DNA from: Alentia gelatinosa
Taxonomy: Eukaryota > Annelida > Polychaeta > Phyllodocida > Polynoidae
Assembly: GCA_950022655.1 (NCBI GenBank)
Contig: OX465592.1
Span: 5,229,544 to 5,293,543 of the forward strand
DNA length: 64,000 bases
Direction: 5' to 3'
Shown here: one piece after another, positions 1 through 11,670 of the stretch
Position numbering within the stretch: the first letter of the stretch is position 1
How the letters are laid out: every line of letters starts with the position of its first letter
Made by a program: the position numbers and the translations under genes
Notes under the pieces: model-generated
What the model was told of the DNA's origin: nothing
Database searches by the model: none
The model's input: the letters and a program-made list of their open reading frames with translations, nothing else

Positions 1-783
1 AGAAACTGCTTAAACTCTGACATTAAATGGCACAATGTCAGTACATAAATGCGACAAAACTATGTAAATTACAAGGTTTCTTGCATTAAAGGCCACGCCT
101 TGATAGTTCAGTTAGTGGCGCCCTCTTGTGATAATTGATCTCACCTTGAGTTATACTTTCAGACATCTGCAACTTTTACCATTTCTTTGGTACTGCATCG
201 CTCGTGTTTTTCCTGCTCCTTCTGAAAATTGATGTAGTACACCATGTCAGTGATTTACCATCAATCAGATGTAAATAAGAATGAATAAAGTACCACGCCA
301 AGTGACAAATGTAAAAAAATAACCCTGTTTGACGTCTCTTTGAGTATTCTTACTTTCCGATTCTCAAGCTGAAGCAGTGTGAAGGTCAAGGTCAAATGCA
401 GGCGAGAAGTTGCGAGCGAGTTTCGAGTTGAAGAGAAGGACGACAGAAAATACAAGTTTATTCAGGTTTGGATTGAGATGTATTTGTTAAACTTGACCAG
501 AGTGAACTTAAATCTTAAGCGTCACTAGATGGGAAGAATGTAACACATTTGATAACACAGATTTATTTTTACACACATTATATTCTTCAAGACAGCCGGT
601 TTTGCAGGCATTACCATCATGATTATATGACTAGAGAAAGACTCCTACTGAGTCCTAGCTTATACAATACACATTACGCATTTAATACCAGACAGCGTCG
701 ACCTACGAGTAAATTAATCAGCTCTATTTCTTAATCACAAAGTGAAACCATTCTTTGTCGAGGAGTCATATCTCACAACAGAT
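1..783. other. left edge, no secure gene
   Basis: No gene can be defended here. A minus-strand stretch at 159-221 has an acceptor-like TTTTCAG followed by 20 open codons and a TGA, and a plus-strand open stretch near 386-473 ends at a weak GT. Neither links in phase to a neighbouring exon that I can recognise, so both are left as unproven. The rest is A+T-rich sequence without clear repeats. Confidence 0.4.
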
Positions 784-894
784 TTATGAGTATTCGCCAG
801 TATTACCATTCCTGTCACCAAACAGGGCCAGTTTGCTCCCATTCACCGATCCGGCCTGGAAGTAGGTGGCGCTGCGAACCGCCTTGGCGGCCAT
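784..894 (-). CDS. possible short first exon or micro-ORF divergent from COX14
   Basis: Seen: a minus-strand ATG in a good context (CCAAAATGGCC) opens 36 codons, starting MAAKAVRSATYFQAG, and reaches TAA. A donor-like GGTAATAC lies near the end of the open stretch, so this could be a first exon and not a complete ORF. The alanine- and arginine-containing, acid-free start resembles a mitochondrial presequence, but the product is not recognised. It faces the COX14 promoter about 360 bp away, which fits a divergent transcript from a shared promoter. The start overlaps a YY1-like site, so the apparent ATG could simply be that regulatory motif. Confidence 0.3.
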   Translation of the reverse strand: MAAKAVRSATYFQAGSVNGSKLALFGDRNGNTGEYS

Positions 895-1275
895 TTTGGA
901 GACACACCTCCGCAGTGCTAAGCCTATGAGCCATTTGGACGTCCATTTATGATATTATTTAAAGTGTGAGGATGTTTTAAGTACCACTGAAGAATTTCTC
1001 CTGACAAAATCAGACTTCCCTCGCAATTTCAGATCAAATGACTATGTGGTAGCTCCAGTTAGACTACAAACGCGATGTCAACAAATCGTCGAAACAAGCG
1101 ATTTTCTACGAGTTGGCACGTTTAAATTATGTCTGAATAATGTAAATAATCATATTTCAACTATTACATTTACAGAATGAACAAGAGAAGGTCGATTAAT
1201 ACAGTTTTTCGCCATTTTAGACTCTGACAGCGCTTTGTATTCACCAGGCAAGATGGCGGATCGATCCGTTGTCAG
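885..1275. promoter_or_regulatory. COX14 promoter region with YY1-like sites
   Basis: Two copies of the YY1-type core lie in divergent orientation: GCGGCCATTTTGG at about 887-899 (minus) and CAAGATGGCGG at about 1249-1259 (plus). YY1 sites of this form often lie just downstream of start sites of TATA-less housekeeping genes. The plus-strand site is followed 16 bases later by a splice-donor-like CAG|GTGAAT at 1275/1276, as expected of a short first exon. The promoter role is inferred from these motifs and from the position upstream of COX14. Confidence 0.45.
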
Positions 1276-3480
1276 GTGAATTTACATATTTTGGAGGGTA
1301 TTTTGAACCGGAAGTGTCCATCCGGATCGGAGAATACTGCGCACTAGAGATTGTTGATATCTGTTATTGCACAGACTTGGCATGTATGGAACAAATTCAT
1401 AATCAATAGGCTATATATATAACTCCGAATTTGTTTTTGCATACCGGGTACGTACTAGACGCCATGCTGTTACTTTATAACTGTGTATTTAGAGGTAGTT
1501 TACCAGTGGAGCTTCCCTTCTTCTCAAATCCAGACATTATGTTCATTATTATACCTGTGGCAGTATATATCCTACACATACTACCTGCTACTACCCATGT
1601 CGTATTTATATCCATACGACACCTAGGTCCTAGGTGACTTACGGGGTGTGTATGTGGCGTACAGGGCATGTACGGCAGCGAAATCCAAAAACTCGCCCAC
1701 AAGCGAAGTTGAAAATAGGATATTTTAAGGTATATAATAATACGAAAACAGGTATACTGTGTCTGTATGTGATAGATACTTGGTAAAATTGACGATAATA
1801 CAAACCTCTGCCTTTGGCATCAGTTTGTTTTATCTGCAATTTTACCGTGTATTTATCACGTACAGCCACAGTAACCCTGTTTCCGTATAGTCTTTCTCAC
1901 TGGTTCCCTAACTGCACAGTGCCTCGCCTATTGACATATTACTGTTCACCCCAGATTACCTAGAGATCAATAGGCTTGTGCTATACCATGCCCATGGCTG
2001 TGGCTATACCCATGGGAATATCATGAAAATCCATTTTTTTAAATTTCAGAATAAAGTTTTGTCCTTGTGTAAAACATGTTTAAAGTACATGTGTAAAATC
2101 AAAGATGATAATCATTGAGCCTTAACATTTAACTCCTGTATAATTCAGTTCACAGAAACAAGCCAAGCTGATTGTGTATCTTCTGATTGTTGTGTAGAAG
2201 CAGGACGATGGTGCGCTGGACTAAAACTCGCGTGTACGACACACTGCACCGCTCCTTCACAGGCACGTGCATCGCCTTCACAGCAGTGGGCAGCGTGTGG
2301 CTGGGCTACAAGTTCGTCAACTACATGCTCTGTGAGTAAATCATTGAGAGTGTGCCCAGAACCCGGAGAACATGGAGTCTAATAACTCACCAACATATCA
2401 ATTCAATTTGTATCAGAAACATGCTCCGTAAGTCACTGACACTGCGCTCAGAACCTGGAGAACATGGAGTCTAAAGGGCTGATTCCACCAGCACAATGCT
2501 TTTTTGTCTCGCAAGGTCAGGCTGTGTCTTGTAACACCTTGCTGCATCTTGATGAATCGGGATAAATCTTGTAAGATCTAGTCGTGTACCTATCCCTATG
2601 TGTGAAGCTTCAAAGGGGGCTATTCCACCGCCATGATTCAACCAGATATTCTCACACGATTCATCCTGACCTAGCGAGTCAACAAATTGGTCATGATCAG
2701 GATATATCACATGTCCTGGTGAAATCACCCCTTCATAACTAAATCAACATAGTACATTAGAATTGTATCAGTACCTTTCCTGACACCTTGAAAGATGCTT
2801 CTGTTATTTGTGTCCAGAATAATTATCTTAAATTCAAATATACATAGGATTCTTAAATTTACATCCCAAATTATGTTGAACATGAATACAGATGCCACCT
2901 TTCCATTTTCCATGGAAATCCACTTTTTCATTTTCAGTACAGAACATTCGTTTCTGTATAAAATAAAGCTTGAATATTAATTGACACAGAATTTCAGAAA
3001 TTTTTGCCTCCCACCCTCGTCTGATCTTGCACACAATAGAACGAAGAAAGAGCATCCACAAACTTTTGGAAACAGTGCGTATGTGATGGATGGCCTCCTA
3101 TCCCATGCCACTGCCAATACAGATATGTTTCCTCAGTCTCTCCGAGGGAGCAAATTCCACAAAAAAAAATTTCCACTCTTTTTTTCTGACATCTCTGTGA
3201 TTAATAGATAAATCAGAATTAATTATTGTGCCAAATATCTTGTTTTTGGTATTATCCAGTTTAGCTCTAGCTTCCTGTGACAGAGCTTGTCGTTTCAGAC
3301 ACACGCCCTGTAATTGTGAAGTACATGTTGACGGTGACAGACCTTGTTCTTTCAGACACGCGCCCCGTTCGACTTGAGGAGATGCGACAACTGAAACAAA
3401 CCAAGCTGGCAGAAGAGCAGCTCGCCAGACAAACGGAGCTTCAAGACCAGCAGCGACGGGCAGAGACGATGCGTACATAG
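1253..3480 (+). CDS. COX14: COX14-like cytochrome c oxidase assembly factor
   Basis: Two certain coding exons, 2208-2331 and 3356-3480, join in phase 1 (donor T|GTGAGT, acceptor TTCTTTCAG) to give 82 residues. The N-terminal KTRVYDTLHR matches the TRV-x-DTLHR signature of yeast Cox14 and its family. One membrane helix follows (about residues 16-41, IAFTAVGSVWLGYKFVNYML), then a charged Gln/Glu/Arg-rich tail of about 40 residues predicted helical. COX14 is a single-pass mitochondrial inner-membrane protein that binds newly made COX1 and couples its synthesis to complex IV assembly. An upstream exon at 1253-1275 (MADRSVV) would splice to an acceptor ending at 2197 and add 11 in-frame residues. 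The ATG at 2208 is preferred because it fits the family length. A poly(A) signal AATAAA lies at 3527-3532. A second acceptor 57 bases upstream of exon 3 is described separately. Confidence 0.75.
1545..1895 (+). mobile_element. foldback element, hairpin family A, copy 1
   Basis: The left part runs from TATTATACCTGTGGCAG to AAGGTATATAATA (about 1545-1740). A long imperfect hairpin follows (about 1743-1893), whose arms include ACTTGGTAAAATTGACG and its complement, around the apex CTCTGCCTTTGGCAT. Related copies occur at 22.67-23.03, 34.87-35.16 and 47.09-47.27 kb. There is no transposase ORF. It lies in the COX14 first intron if the upstream exon is real. Confidence 0.6.
2472..2735. mobile_element. 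MITE with GATTCCACCA inverted termini, inside COX14 intron
   Basis: The termini AAGGGCTGATTCCACCAGCA and TCCTGGTGAAATCACCCCTT are imperfect inverted repeats about 260 bp apart. The same terminal motif occurs at 41.81-42.13 kb and, more distantly, at 5.88, 43.49 and 45.13 kb. Coding capacity is absent, so this is a non-autonomous DNA element. Confidence 0.5.
3292..3366 (+). repeat. 57-bp tandem duplication of the COX14 3' splice site
   Basis: CGTTTCAG|ACACACGCCC (exon edge 3298/3299) recurs as TCTTTCAG|ACACGCGCCC (3355/3356). The preceding GTGACAGA-CTTGT and the following codons for TRPV are duplicated as well. The offset of 57 bases is a multiple of three and contains no stop, so use of the upstream acceptor would add 19 residues. 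Confidence 0.8.
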
Positions 3481-3729
3481 TATTATCCCTCACCCTGCCA
3501 GAGAACTCAGCCTTGTAAATAATTAAAATAAAATTCTGTACTGTTCAATCCACTATTGTGCTCTTTTATCAGACCTCGTCTCCATGATTCTGTTTCTTTT
3601 ACAATGTAAGACACTTATTGTTACAGGCATAGGATTTCTACTGATCATTCTTGAGATCACTGTAAGTCCTGTGAGAAAATAGGCTGAGGCCAGAAATTCT
3701 TAAGGTTTTGTTTTTGTTCTTTTTAAATC

Positions 3730-4015
3730 CCATGCCTGATTATATACCTCTGGCTGAACACTCCATTGTTACATACTGGTGCTAGGGGTGTAGTAACTAG
3801 ATGTTTTACTATTTCCTATGGCCAAACACTCCATAGTTACATACTTCTGCTAGGGATATAGTAACTAGATGTTTTATTATATACCTCTGGCTCTCCATCG
3901 TTAAATATTACTGCTAGGGTGTTGTGACTAGATGTTTATTTAATATATACCTTCGGCTGAACACTCCTTAGTTACACACTGCTGCTAGGGGTGTAGTAAG
4001 AATGATTCATTATCA
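3730..4015. repeat. degenerate tandem repeat, about 75-85 bp, 4 copies
   Basis: Each unit contains TATACCTCTGGCTGAACACTC (with small changes) and CTGCTAGGGGTGTAGTAA. The motif TGCTAGGGGTG(C/T)AGTA is also seen near 56.81 kb, so the array probably grew from part of a dispersed element. Confidence 0.65.
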
Positions 4016-5096
4016 TGGCTGCTTGTTTTGAGGGTATCATGTGATGAAATTTAGACCAATCGGATCGTACATTCCATATTCCATGGCAAAACTGATGTGT
4101 TTTCCATGTTTTCTCAGTCTCTCTGAGGCAGTGAATTCCAGATGAAAAATATTTCCTCTTTTTTCTTTACCCCAACTGACATCCCTGATTCAATCATCTA
4201 GTAGCAGTTCTCATTTAACATCGATCGACACCTTAGTTTTTCTCGCAAATATTTTATATACTGAATAACTTCCGTTACTAAATTGCTCATCCAGATTTCC
4301 CAAGGTGATGGCGCTTTAGCTCTGTGGTATTGTGCGGATTATCAACGACCCTTCACACCACTTTAAAGGCATATCCTACAATACACAGTGGCACCACCTG
4401 GTGATTTTTAAATGTTGGCAATTATCAATTCAAATCGGTATCTTTGATATACTGAACGAGTGACTTAAAATATATCGTAAAGTTGAACCTAACCCAATGG
4501 GTAGTGAGGCCAGTGACCAATGGTTTTCAAGGCTAAACGTGTACTATACAAGTACTCAATTATGTGCGAGTTTGGAGAAAATGACCTTGGTTTTACTATG
4601 TGAAAAACAACTATTTAGAATTCTTATGTATTCTATTGTAATATAATATTGGTCCCTAAATCAAAGATTAGCATGGCGACCCTTGATTTTTAAGTTAGAC
4701 ATGTGTTGGAGATAATCATATTCAATTTCCAGAAAACCAACATAGGTTTCACTTTTCGGGATAAATTGTTCAATATGCATTTAACAGGACTTTGTTGGTT
4801 TGATTTAACGTCCAGTTAACCATTGCAGGTTCTCAACAGACTTTCTCAAGGTTCTTTTACACCACAAGGGTGGTGATCGAATCTATGAAATGAATTTAGG
4901 TAGAAACCTCACCGCTAAACATTTACTGAGGTGAGAGTTCTTTTACTTCCCACACCACATAGACATGGTATGAGAAGGATTGGCCTTTGATATAGCAGTA
5001 AATCTACCACTGCTGGGGCTGAAGGAGAAAAGTGGCTGCAGTGGGACTCCAATCAACAAAGTCCAGTGTATTCAATCGTGGCTGAATGTCCAATAT

Positions 5097-5242
5097 ACAG
5101 TAGAACCCCGCGTAAGCAGACACCCTCCATTCCGGGCAAAGGTGTCTGCTTACATGGGGTTAAAATGAACTAATAGAGGGGACTGTTCCGAAACAAAGGT
5201 GTCCGTTAACGCGGGGTGTCTGTTAGGTGGAGTTCTACTGTA
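5097..5242. mobile_element. mariner-like MITE family D, copy 1
   Basis: The TIRs are ACAGTAGAACCCCGCGTAAG on the left and the complement of GGTGGAGTTCTACTGT on the right. The element is about 146 bp with TA at both edges. The interior has GTGTCTGCTTA and GTGTCCGTTAA motifs in opposing orientation. Copies: 18.47-18.62 kb and 45.06-46.24 kb (the last split by another element). The short length, TA flanks and absence of an ORF fit a Tc1/mariner-derived MITE. Confidence 0.65.
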
Positions 5243-6419
5243 TTTCTTTGAGGTAGGATGTTTTTACACTATAATGTAGTAATACTATGAAACTGTATAA
5301 TAATTTGCAAATCCTGAATAACTTGGACAATGATGGGAACCAGCTAACATTGGATCCTGTAAACACACTGAATTATGAGATATTTCAATATGGTCTATTC
5401 TTCCACACCCGAAACCTCATTTTTACGTTTACACAACACTTTCACAGTCCCTGATGTGGACAAATATAATATTTTTTTAGAAGTTTGAAAAAATATGTGG
5501 CAAAAACAGAGAAAGACTGAAGGCATTTTGTTTTTCAATTCAATATGATAATATTTAATGGAAATGAGCTGTATGGGCTGGTATAAAGGCACTGAATGAT
5601 CGATGACGTAATGAAGAGAGGCGAACTACACCAACTGGTCACGTGATGACATGACGTCACCACGCGCACGCTGCCAGAGCGAGGCTGACAGCAAACAACG
5701 ACTTGAATCTCTGTTATGTACAATTCTGTAGAGTACCACATTCAAATATCCTAACAACATGAAATTGATTTTTTTGTTCACGGGAATACGCCTACCACTA
5801 AAGGTAAACAACACACCTCGCGGTCAGTCACTGCGGCCCCTTCTGTATCTGCAACGGGTGAACATGTTTTTTACTATTCACGGCTTAAAGGCTTGATTCC
5901 ATAATGCCGATTTCAACCCTAATGTGGTCAAGATCTATTCCAGTTTTTGTGCTGACGCACACATACCCTATTCCATTGCGCCGATGGCCTCCAGACAGAG
6001 ACCAGACATAGGTCAGTTTTGGTGGCAGGACTGAAACTGGAGTACCTCTTGGCCTCATTGGGAGTGAAATGGCGGAATAAACTTTTAGACACAGAAAGAA
6101 ATCATACTGTCGGCTAGTGTCTTGGTATCTGATAGCATTTGGGTTTTTACATCTGGTATTTAGAGTCCCTGATCATGTTGATCGCGCCCTGCTTAAGACC
6201 CGAGTCACACGGCAGTGGTAGAAATGATGCAGAACCGAATACTTCTCAGCGAGTTTCACCACGAGACTCGCAAAATCACACCGGGAGAAGTTCAAAGTGA
6301 AATCAAAGGATGAATGACACCACCAGTAGGCTCAGAGTCAGCACTGGGGGGAAATGGTTAATTAGCAACTTGAGAAAAATTTAAAAAAATAAGCGTTAGT
6401 CACATTATTCCGCAACAGA

Positions 6420-6641
6420 ATCTCCACTCGCATTTCTGTAGAATCAGGTACATAAATTCAGCTTGGAGAGTGGCAGGAGTGAAATTTAGATATCAGTAAT
6501 TTCTCTGAAACATTGCATTGCAATTCATCATTTCTCTTTCCAATCTCCACTCGCATTTCTGTAGAATCAGGTACATAAATTCAGCTTGGAGAGTGGCAGG
6601 AGTGAAATTTAGATATCAGTCATTTCTCTGAAACATTGCAT
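6420..6641. repeat. 123-bp tandem duplication
   Basis: About 98 bases beginning ATCTCCACTCGCATTTCTG at 6420 recur at 6543 with about one substitution. Such high identity indicates a recent event. Confidence 0.85.
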
Positions 6642-9169
6642 GCCTGCACAAGAGTGAGTTAGGGGATTCCACAAAATCATTAGGGTTTGAAAATCCACAA
6701 AACAAAAGTCCATGTGCCGCAAACATTGCGCTGTGGTCATTATTTCTATAAAGTAGTTCATGTTAGCACGCTCTTCGTATAATCAATATACAACTCAACA
6801 TGCGTATACATAGAGATCTGAGAATAAATACTTTTGGTCTTTGATTCATAAACATATTGATCTTAATATACATAGAATATATCTGGAATCTCTTTACAAA
6901 AAAAGGACTCTTCCTCAAGTTTTCAGAAATTTTCAGGAATTTTCCTTTTAAATACATTCCTAGCCATTGCATGAGCTATTATTACATGATTGGGAATTTC
7001 AAGATGTAAAAATATAGATTCCAAATTTAAGTTAAATACAATATTGAGAAAACAAGAGAGAGCATCTGTTTTAAACCATGATGAATCCAAGCATCAGGGA
7101 AATGTACTGTTCTTAGTAATCTGGAGTACATCCCAAATCAGAAGAAGCATCTCGTCACCTGGTGGTACAGAAGGGCACGCGTGGCCCAAAACGCTTGAGT
7201 AAGCGGGGTTCACACTCAGCGATTCTTGTACCTCCATGGGCATTTCATGACAACAAAGTTCCCTGTGATTTTGTACCGGTACAAAATTACTCAATGTGAC
7301 ACCCTCAGTTTCTGGGCTGCTGTGATTATATTTTCACCCCCTGCCGAGAGGGGGATTTGTCGCCGAGGAATGCCAATCCTCAGGGTATGAAATCTCTTGC
7401 TATTTTGGTATCCGACATATTGGATATTCTCTGGAGGCCGTGTTTGTGATTTGTGTATCAACCCCACAGGCAGGAATCGCTCAGTGAGAACCCTGCTTTA
7501 CACACACAGGGCAAGCTGTCTTACGTAGTGCCAGCCGAGACTCGGGCTCAATGCATTTCTCTTTCATTTCATGCTGCGATGGGAAATCACAGCGACTTCT
7601 CCGCTCGAGTACACAAGTCTCTATCAGGTGTGTGTTGTGGTACGTGTTCACCCGCACACACTCTGCCATAAATTAGGAAACAATGTACATAGAAAACCTG
7701 CTGAAGTACAACACAGCAAGTTGTGCTAATATTTTCTCTTTTTTTGTTCCAGTAATCATAACACCCCAAGTCTGAGAGAGGTAGCACCATGTACAATAAT
7801 GATTCATACTTCATTTCTCCACACTCCTAAGGATGAGTCAGTATACAGAAGCCATTTATAGTATTATATATATATATATACATATACACAACATGTACTC
7901 TATACGCTTATTGATCATGACAATAAAACAATGGTATATCTAGTAGAAATTTACATCATTATTTCTGTACACCAGTTCTGTAATTATTTTTTTTAGTTTT
8001 CTTTTTGTAATTTTTATACCTAGTTCCTATGATTCCTCGCTGTGTTGAGACTTTTTGGTGAATTTTTAGAACCCCCAAAACTCATGTCACAATCAGCTTG
8101 CATTAATTGCACACTTATACACAAACACACACTTTTTTCATTTAAAACAATGATAAAAAAAAAACATGAGCGACAAGAACGTTCGCAGGTGCAAAAATTT
8201 CTAAATCAAGTTTTTTTTCAACTGTATCTGTTGGGCCTATATTTGAGGCGAGATGAGATTGAAGAAGAGCTGTTACGAAGGATGGTGAGGGTGTACTGTG
8301 TACTGCAGAGTGTGCAGTATGCATCAATTCATTGGTGCAGAAATAGACACCAACAGCCTCCTGATTAGATCAAAGTAAAATGAACACATTGTATCGACAA
8401 AATAACAACTGATTAACAACGCATCACAAACTCAGAAAACCGCCTGAGACCTGACGGGTGCTGGTAGTAAACTAGGATAACATCAGTTCAAACTTAGTGG
8501 TAAAGAGAGAGAATTGTGAAAGAAGTGTGCAGGTGGTGGAGAGTGTGGGCAAAGTCATCAAATTCCGATTTCTCAATGTGTCCTGAATACTGTCAGGCGT
8601 AGAGCTCAGACATGGCAAAAAAGAACAGAGAATCTGAATTCACATCGCTTTGTTCAACCCGTGGCAGCTGTTTCTTCATGATTATAGATCCTATTTACGA
8701 TTTCTTTACAACTTCCCAACATTGGCCCCTCCACCAGAGGGAAAAGAGCTGCAGTTACCGCTACAGTCTACGAATGTCATCATCACAAACTTCAGTCTTT
8801 TGATTTCTTTTTGTCCAAGGAAAAGACAAATGTCTTGTAGCAAATCAGTGTTTCAACCATTGGAAAGTCACCGCAGGAACTGGCTGAAGTTTCCTTCGCT
8901 GTCATGGATAGAGTTTGGTCAAAGGTGGAGAAGTTAGAACACAAGTTTTTAGTTTCTTTGAGAGAATTAAAAGAAGATGGCGCCTGAGAATGCAGGAAAT
9001 TCTCATATTTAACACTCAATATTTATCACACGTGGCTACAAATGGCATCACTTATTCCTGAGAGAGAAACTAAATCTAAGTACACGATCAACGACGACGA
9101 CCAGTAAAAATCTCACACTCTAGAAGCGATATGGTGGAGTAGGACACAGCCTTCGCAACCAGCGCTCCG

Positions 9170-9425
9170 CAAACCTGCGGCATCCACACGTGAGTGCCTG
9201 GGTTCTGTCCCTCACCGCCCAGCGAGGACTGCCCGGCAAGTGTGTGTCGAGTGCCTATGACTCAGCCCCTCAACGCCCAGCGGGGACCTACCAGTGAGGA
9301 TTGCCCAGTGGGTGTGTGTTGAGTGCCTAGGAGTCTGCCCCTCACTGCCCGGCAGGGACTGCCCAGAGGGGTGTGTATGCCATGCGTGCCGCCCTTCTCA
9401 AGCCTCCAGTAGCAGACCGTGCGTG
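9170..9425. repeat. G+C-rich tandem repeat, about 75 bp, 3 copies
   Basis: Units contain GTGTGTGTYGAGTGCCTA, CCCCTCA(A/C)(C/T)GCC and (C/G)GGACTGCCC(A/G)G. They are imperfect and sit in an otherwise A+T-rich stretch. No coding role is apparent. Confidence 0.6.
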
Positions 9426-9546
9426 GCAGTGCCACCTCACCTCTCACAGGGGGAGTAATCTCGTCAATGTTGAGGTCAGTGGTTAAAGTTCCGTTTGTTT
9501 AATTCTATCACAGTTACTATGCGAGCACTAAACAATCCTGTGTGTA

Positions 9547-9595
<49 letters not shown>

Positions 9596-9692
9596 GTGTG
9601 TGTGTGTGTGTGTAGGTGTGTGTGTGTGTAGGTGTGTGTGTGTGTGTGTGTGTGTGTAGGTGTGTGTGTGTGTGTGTGTGAGTGTGTGTGTG
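9547..9692. repeat. (GT)n microsatellite with GTAGGT interruptions
   Basis: Roughly 145 bases of alternating GT, broken by GTAGGTGT at several places and ending in GTGAGTGTGT. His/Thr-rich open frames on the minus strand here are artefacts of the dinucleotide repeat. Confidence 0.95.
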
Positions 9693-10295
9693 AGTGTATA
9701 TGACCACATGCTGGAAGCCTGAGCCTCTCCCGTCCCGTACATTTAGCACAGGTACAGTTCTCTGGGAGTTTTGAGGGACTTTGAGGGGAGTTGTAACCAG
9801 AATGTGTGGGTGAAGGTGTGCAGTGGTGGCTGTGTTGCGCGTTACTTCCTGATGTGCTTCGCACCACCGATCTGCAAGCCGACCATGACCTTACGGCCTG
9901 CACCACAGAGCACTGTACCTGCGTTAATCATAGGCACGTAGATCGCGAGGGAACCAGCATGATGTCTATATTTTGGAGTTGAAACAGACTCGAACACTAG
10001 ATGACATGAGCGTCGAATGCAGAAAAGGGAGTTTAAAAAACACCCATGTAAGGGGCTCCTTCAGGCTTACTGATGCTTGGTAATGTTTACAAGGTCAAAT
10101 CTCTCAAATCTGAGTCTTAGCACTGAAGGGCACGAAATTTTGAGACCGTTTTGTGATATCTGTACCAGTTCAAAGATTACCGGATTATGCAAAATGTTGG
10201 GAATGAGTCCCGGGAAGATGTATGCAGCTTCGTACTTCTGGCAGGTCGACGCTATTGCCCTCTGGTGTTAAATTGACAAAGCTCTCTTGAAACCT

Positions 10296-10712
10296 GTCTG
10301 TGTTCTAGAAGTCAGTGTTGTGTCTATGTCAGGTTTATGTGTGTGTTCTAGAAGCCAGTGTTGTGTCTATGTAAGGTTTTTGTCTGTGTTTTAGAAGTCA
10401 GTGTTTTTTTCTTTTCTTTGAGTGATTTTACATCAGTGGTCAACTATTGCAGGTCCTTTCCAGACTTTAGAAGTCAGTGTCAGTGTTGTGTATATATGAA
10501 GTTTATGTGTGTGTTTTAGAAGTCAGTGTTGTGTCTATGTGAGGTTTATGTGTGTGTTTTAGAAGTCAGTGTTGCGTCTATGTGAGGTTTATGTGTGTGT
10601 TTTAGAAGTCAGTGTTGCGTCTATGTGAGGTTTATGTCTGTGTTTTAGAAGTCAGTGTTGTGTCTATGTGAGGTTTATGTGTGTGTTTTAGAAGTCAGTG
10701 TTGTAAGGTTCA
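10296..10712. repeat. 48-bp minisatellite downstream of INO80D
   Basis: Units contain TTTTAGAAGTCAGTGTTG and GTCTATGTGAGGTTTATGTG. About eight copies are present, interrupted near 10410-10480 by unrelated sequence that includes TTGCAGGTCCTTTCCAGACT. Confidence 0.8.
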
Positions 10713-11670
10713 TGTATGTCTCTGTGTGGATGTCTATATCTGTGCGTGTGACTGCATGTACTGTAATTATATAGAACAACCTTACCATGGCCGTACATAC
10801 TACATAATGAGATGGAGTTGATGTTTATATAAGGAACGAGGCCGTGAGGCCGAGTTCTGTGAATAAAAGCAACCCATCGAGTATGACCATAGAATGTTGT
10901 TCTATATTTATTATATACCCATATTTAATGATACCATAAATTGGTTTCGAAACCATGTGGAAGTGATGTCCATGCTTAGACGATGTATCACCGTGTGCTG
11001 TATAACAGTGTACAGCACAGGGTACAGGGAGCAGTGTAACTGTTAGAAGTACTACACGGGTATATAATACAGTGTGTGTGTTGTGTTCCTGTATGCAGAC
11101 CTTTAGGCATCCAGCAGTTTCCAACTTGAAACTTGACAAAATAAAACTGACGAGAAGTCAAGTCGCCTTTACAGACACTAACTTTCTGAAGAATGTGCAC
11201 ACATACAAAATAAGAGAAAAAACACTCCCCGACTGAAATTTCGAAGTGGCCTCTTCATATCTATCTCCCTAGGTGTGATACCAACTCTGTGTGGGGCTTC
11301 GTTGGCCACCACTGCTCGAGCCCAAGACGCTGATTTACCGGCGTAGGTCTGAGTTTCTTTACAATTTGTTCCCTGAATACTACAAAGAAGCTGCCTTGGC
11401 TCTTGCGACCCAAGCTCGGGGCACACAAAGCTTTCAAGCTTCAGTCTCCGTGTCAGACAAGCTCATAATGAGGAACATTTGTATCGACTACAAGTGAACA
11501 AGTGGGTGGCTCGCCGGTGCCAGACCGGTCGCCACGATTCACTACAGTGTTTGTGCATCAGCTTCTGTTTGTTAAACATGTAACCTTGCTGCCTTTAAAT
11601 CACTCATCGTCTCTGCAGGTTAGGTTAACTTGGTTAATCCGTCTTGATCCATGGACACGTGCATTTGATG

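Larger units (their letters stand above)
3541..11670. other. intergenic region between COX14 and INO80D
   Basis: This 8-kb stretch separates the 3' ends of two convergent genes. I find no exon set with coherent phases. It holds tandem repeats (3.73-4.01, 6.42-6.64, 9.17-9.42, 9.55-9.69 and 10.30-10.71 kb), a mariner-like MITE at 5.10 kb, a GATTCCA-terminal element near 5.88 kb and a sequence with TTTAACGTCC near 4.79-5.07 kb that recurs near 19.45 and 55.98 kb. The longest open frames (for example 8042-8368 plus) are low complexity and lack splice or family support. Confidence 0.6.

Noticed and set aside
159..221. Minus-strand stretch with acceptor TTTTCAG, 20 codons (KEQEKHERCSTKEMVKV...) and stop
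   Set aside because: No upstream exon with matching phase or family similarity was found. A 63-base open stretch after a TTTTCAG is common by chance.
7453..7671. 72-codon plus ORF after CCCCACAG
   Set aside because: No donor or partner exon and no recognisable domain. A similar-length ORF overlaps on the other strand.
9476..9906. Long His/Thr ORFs on the minus strand
   Set aside because: They are direct translations of the (GT)n microsatellite in different frames.
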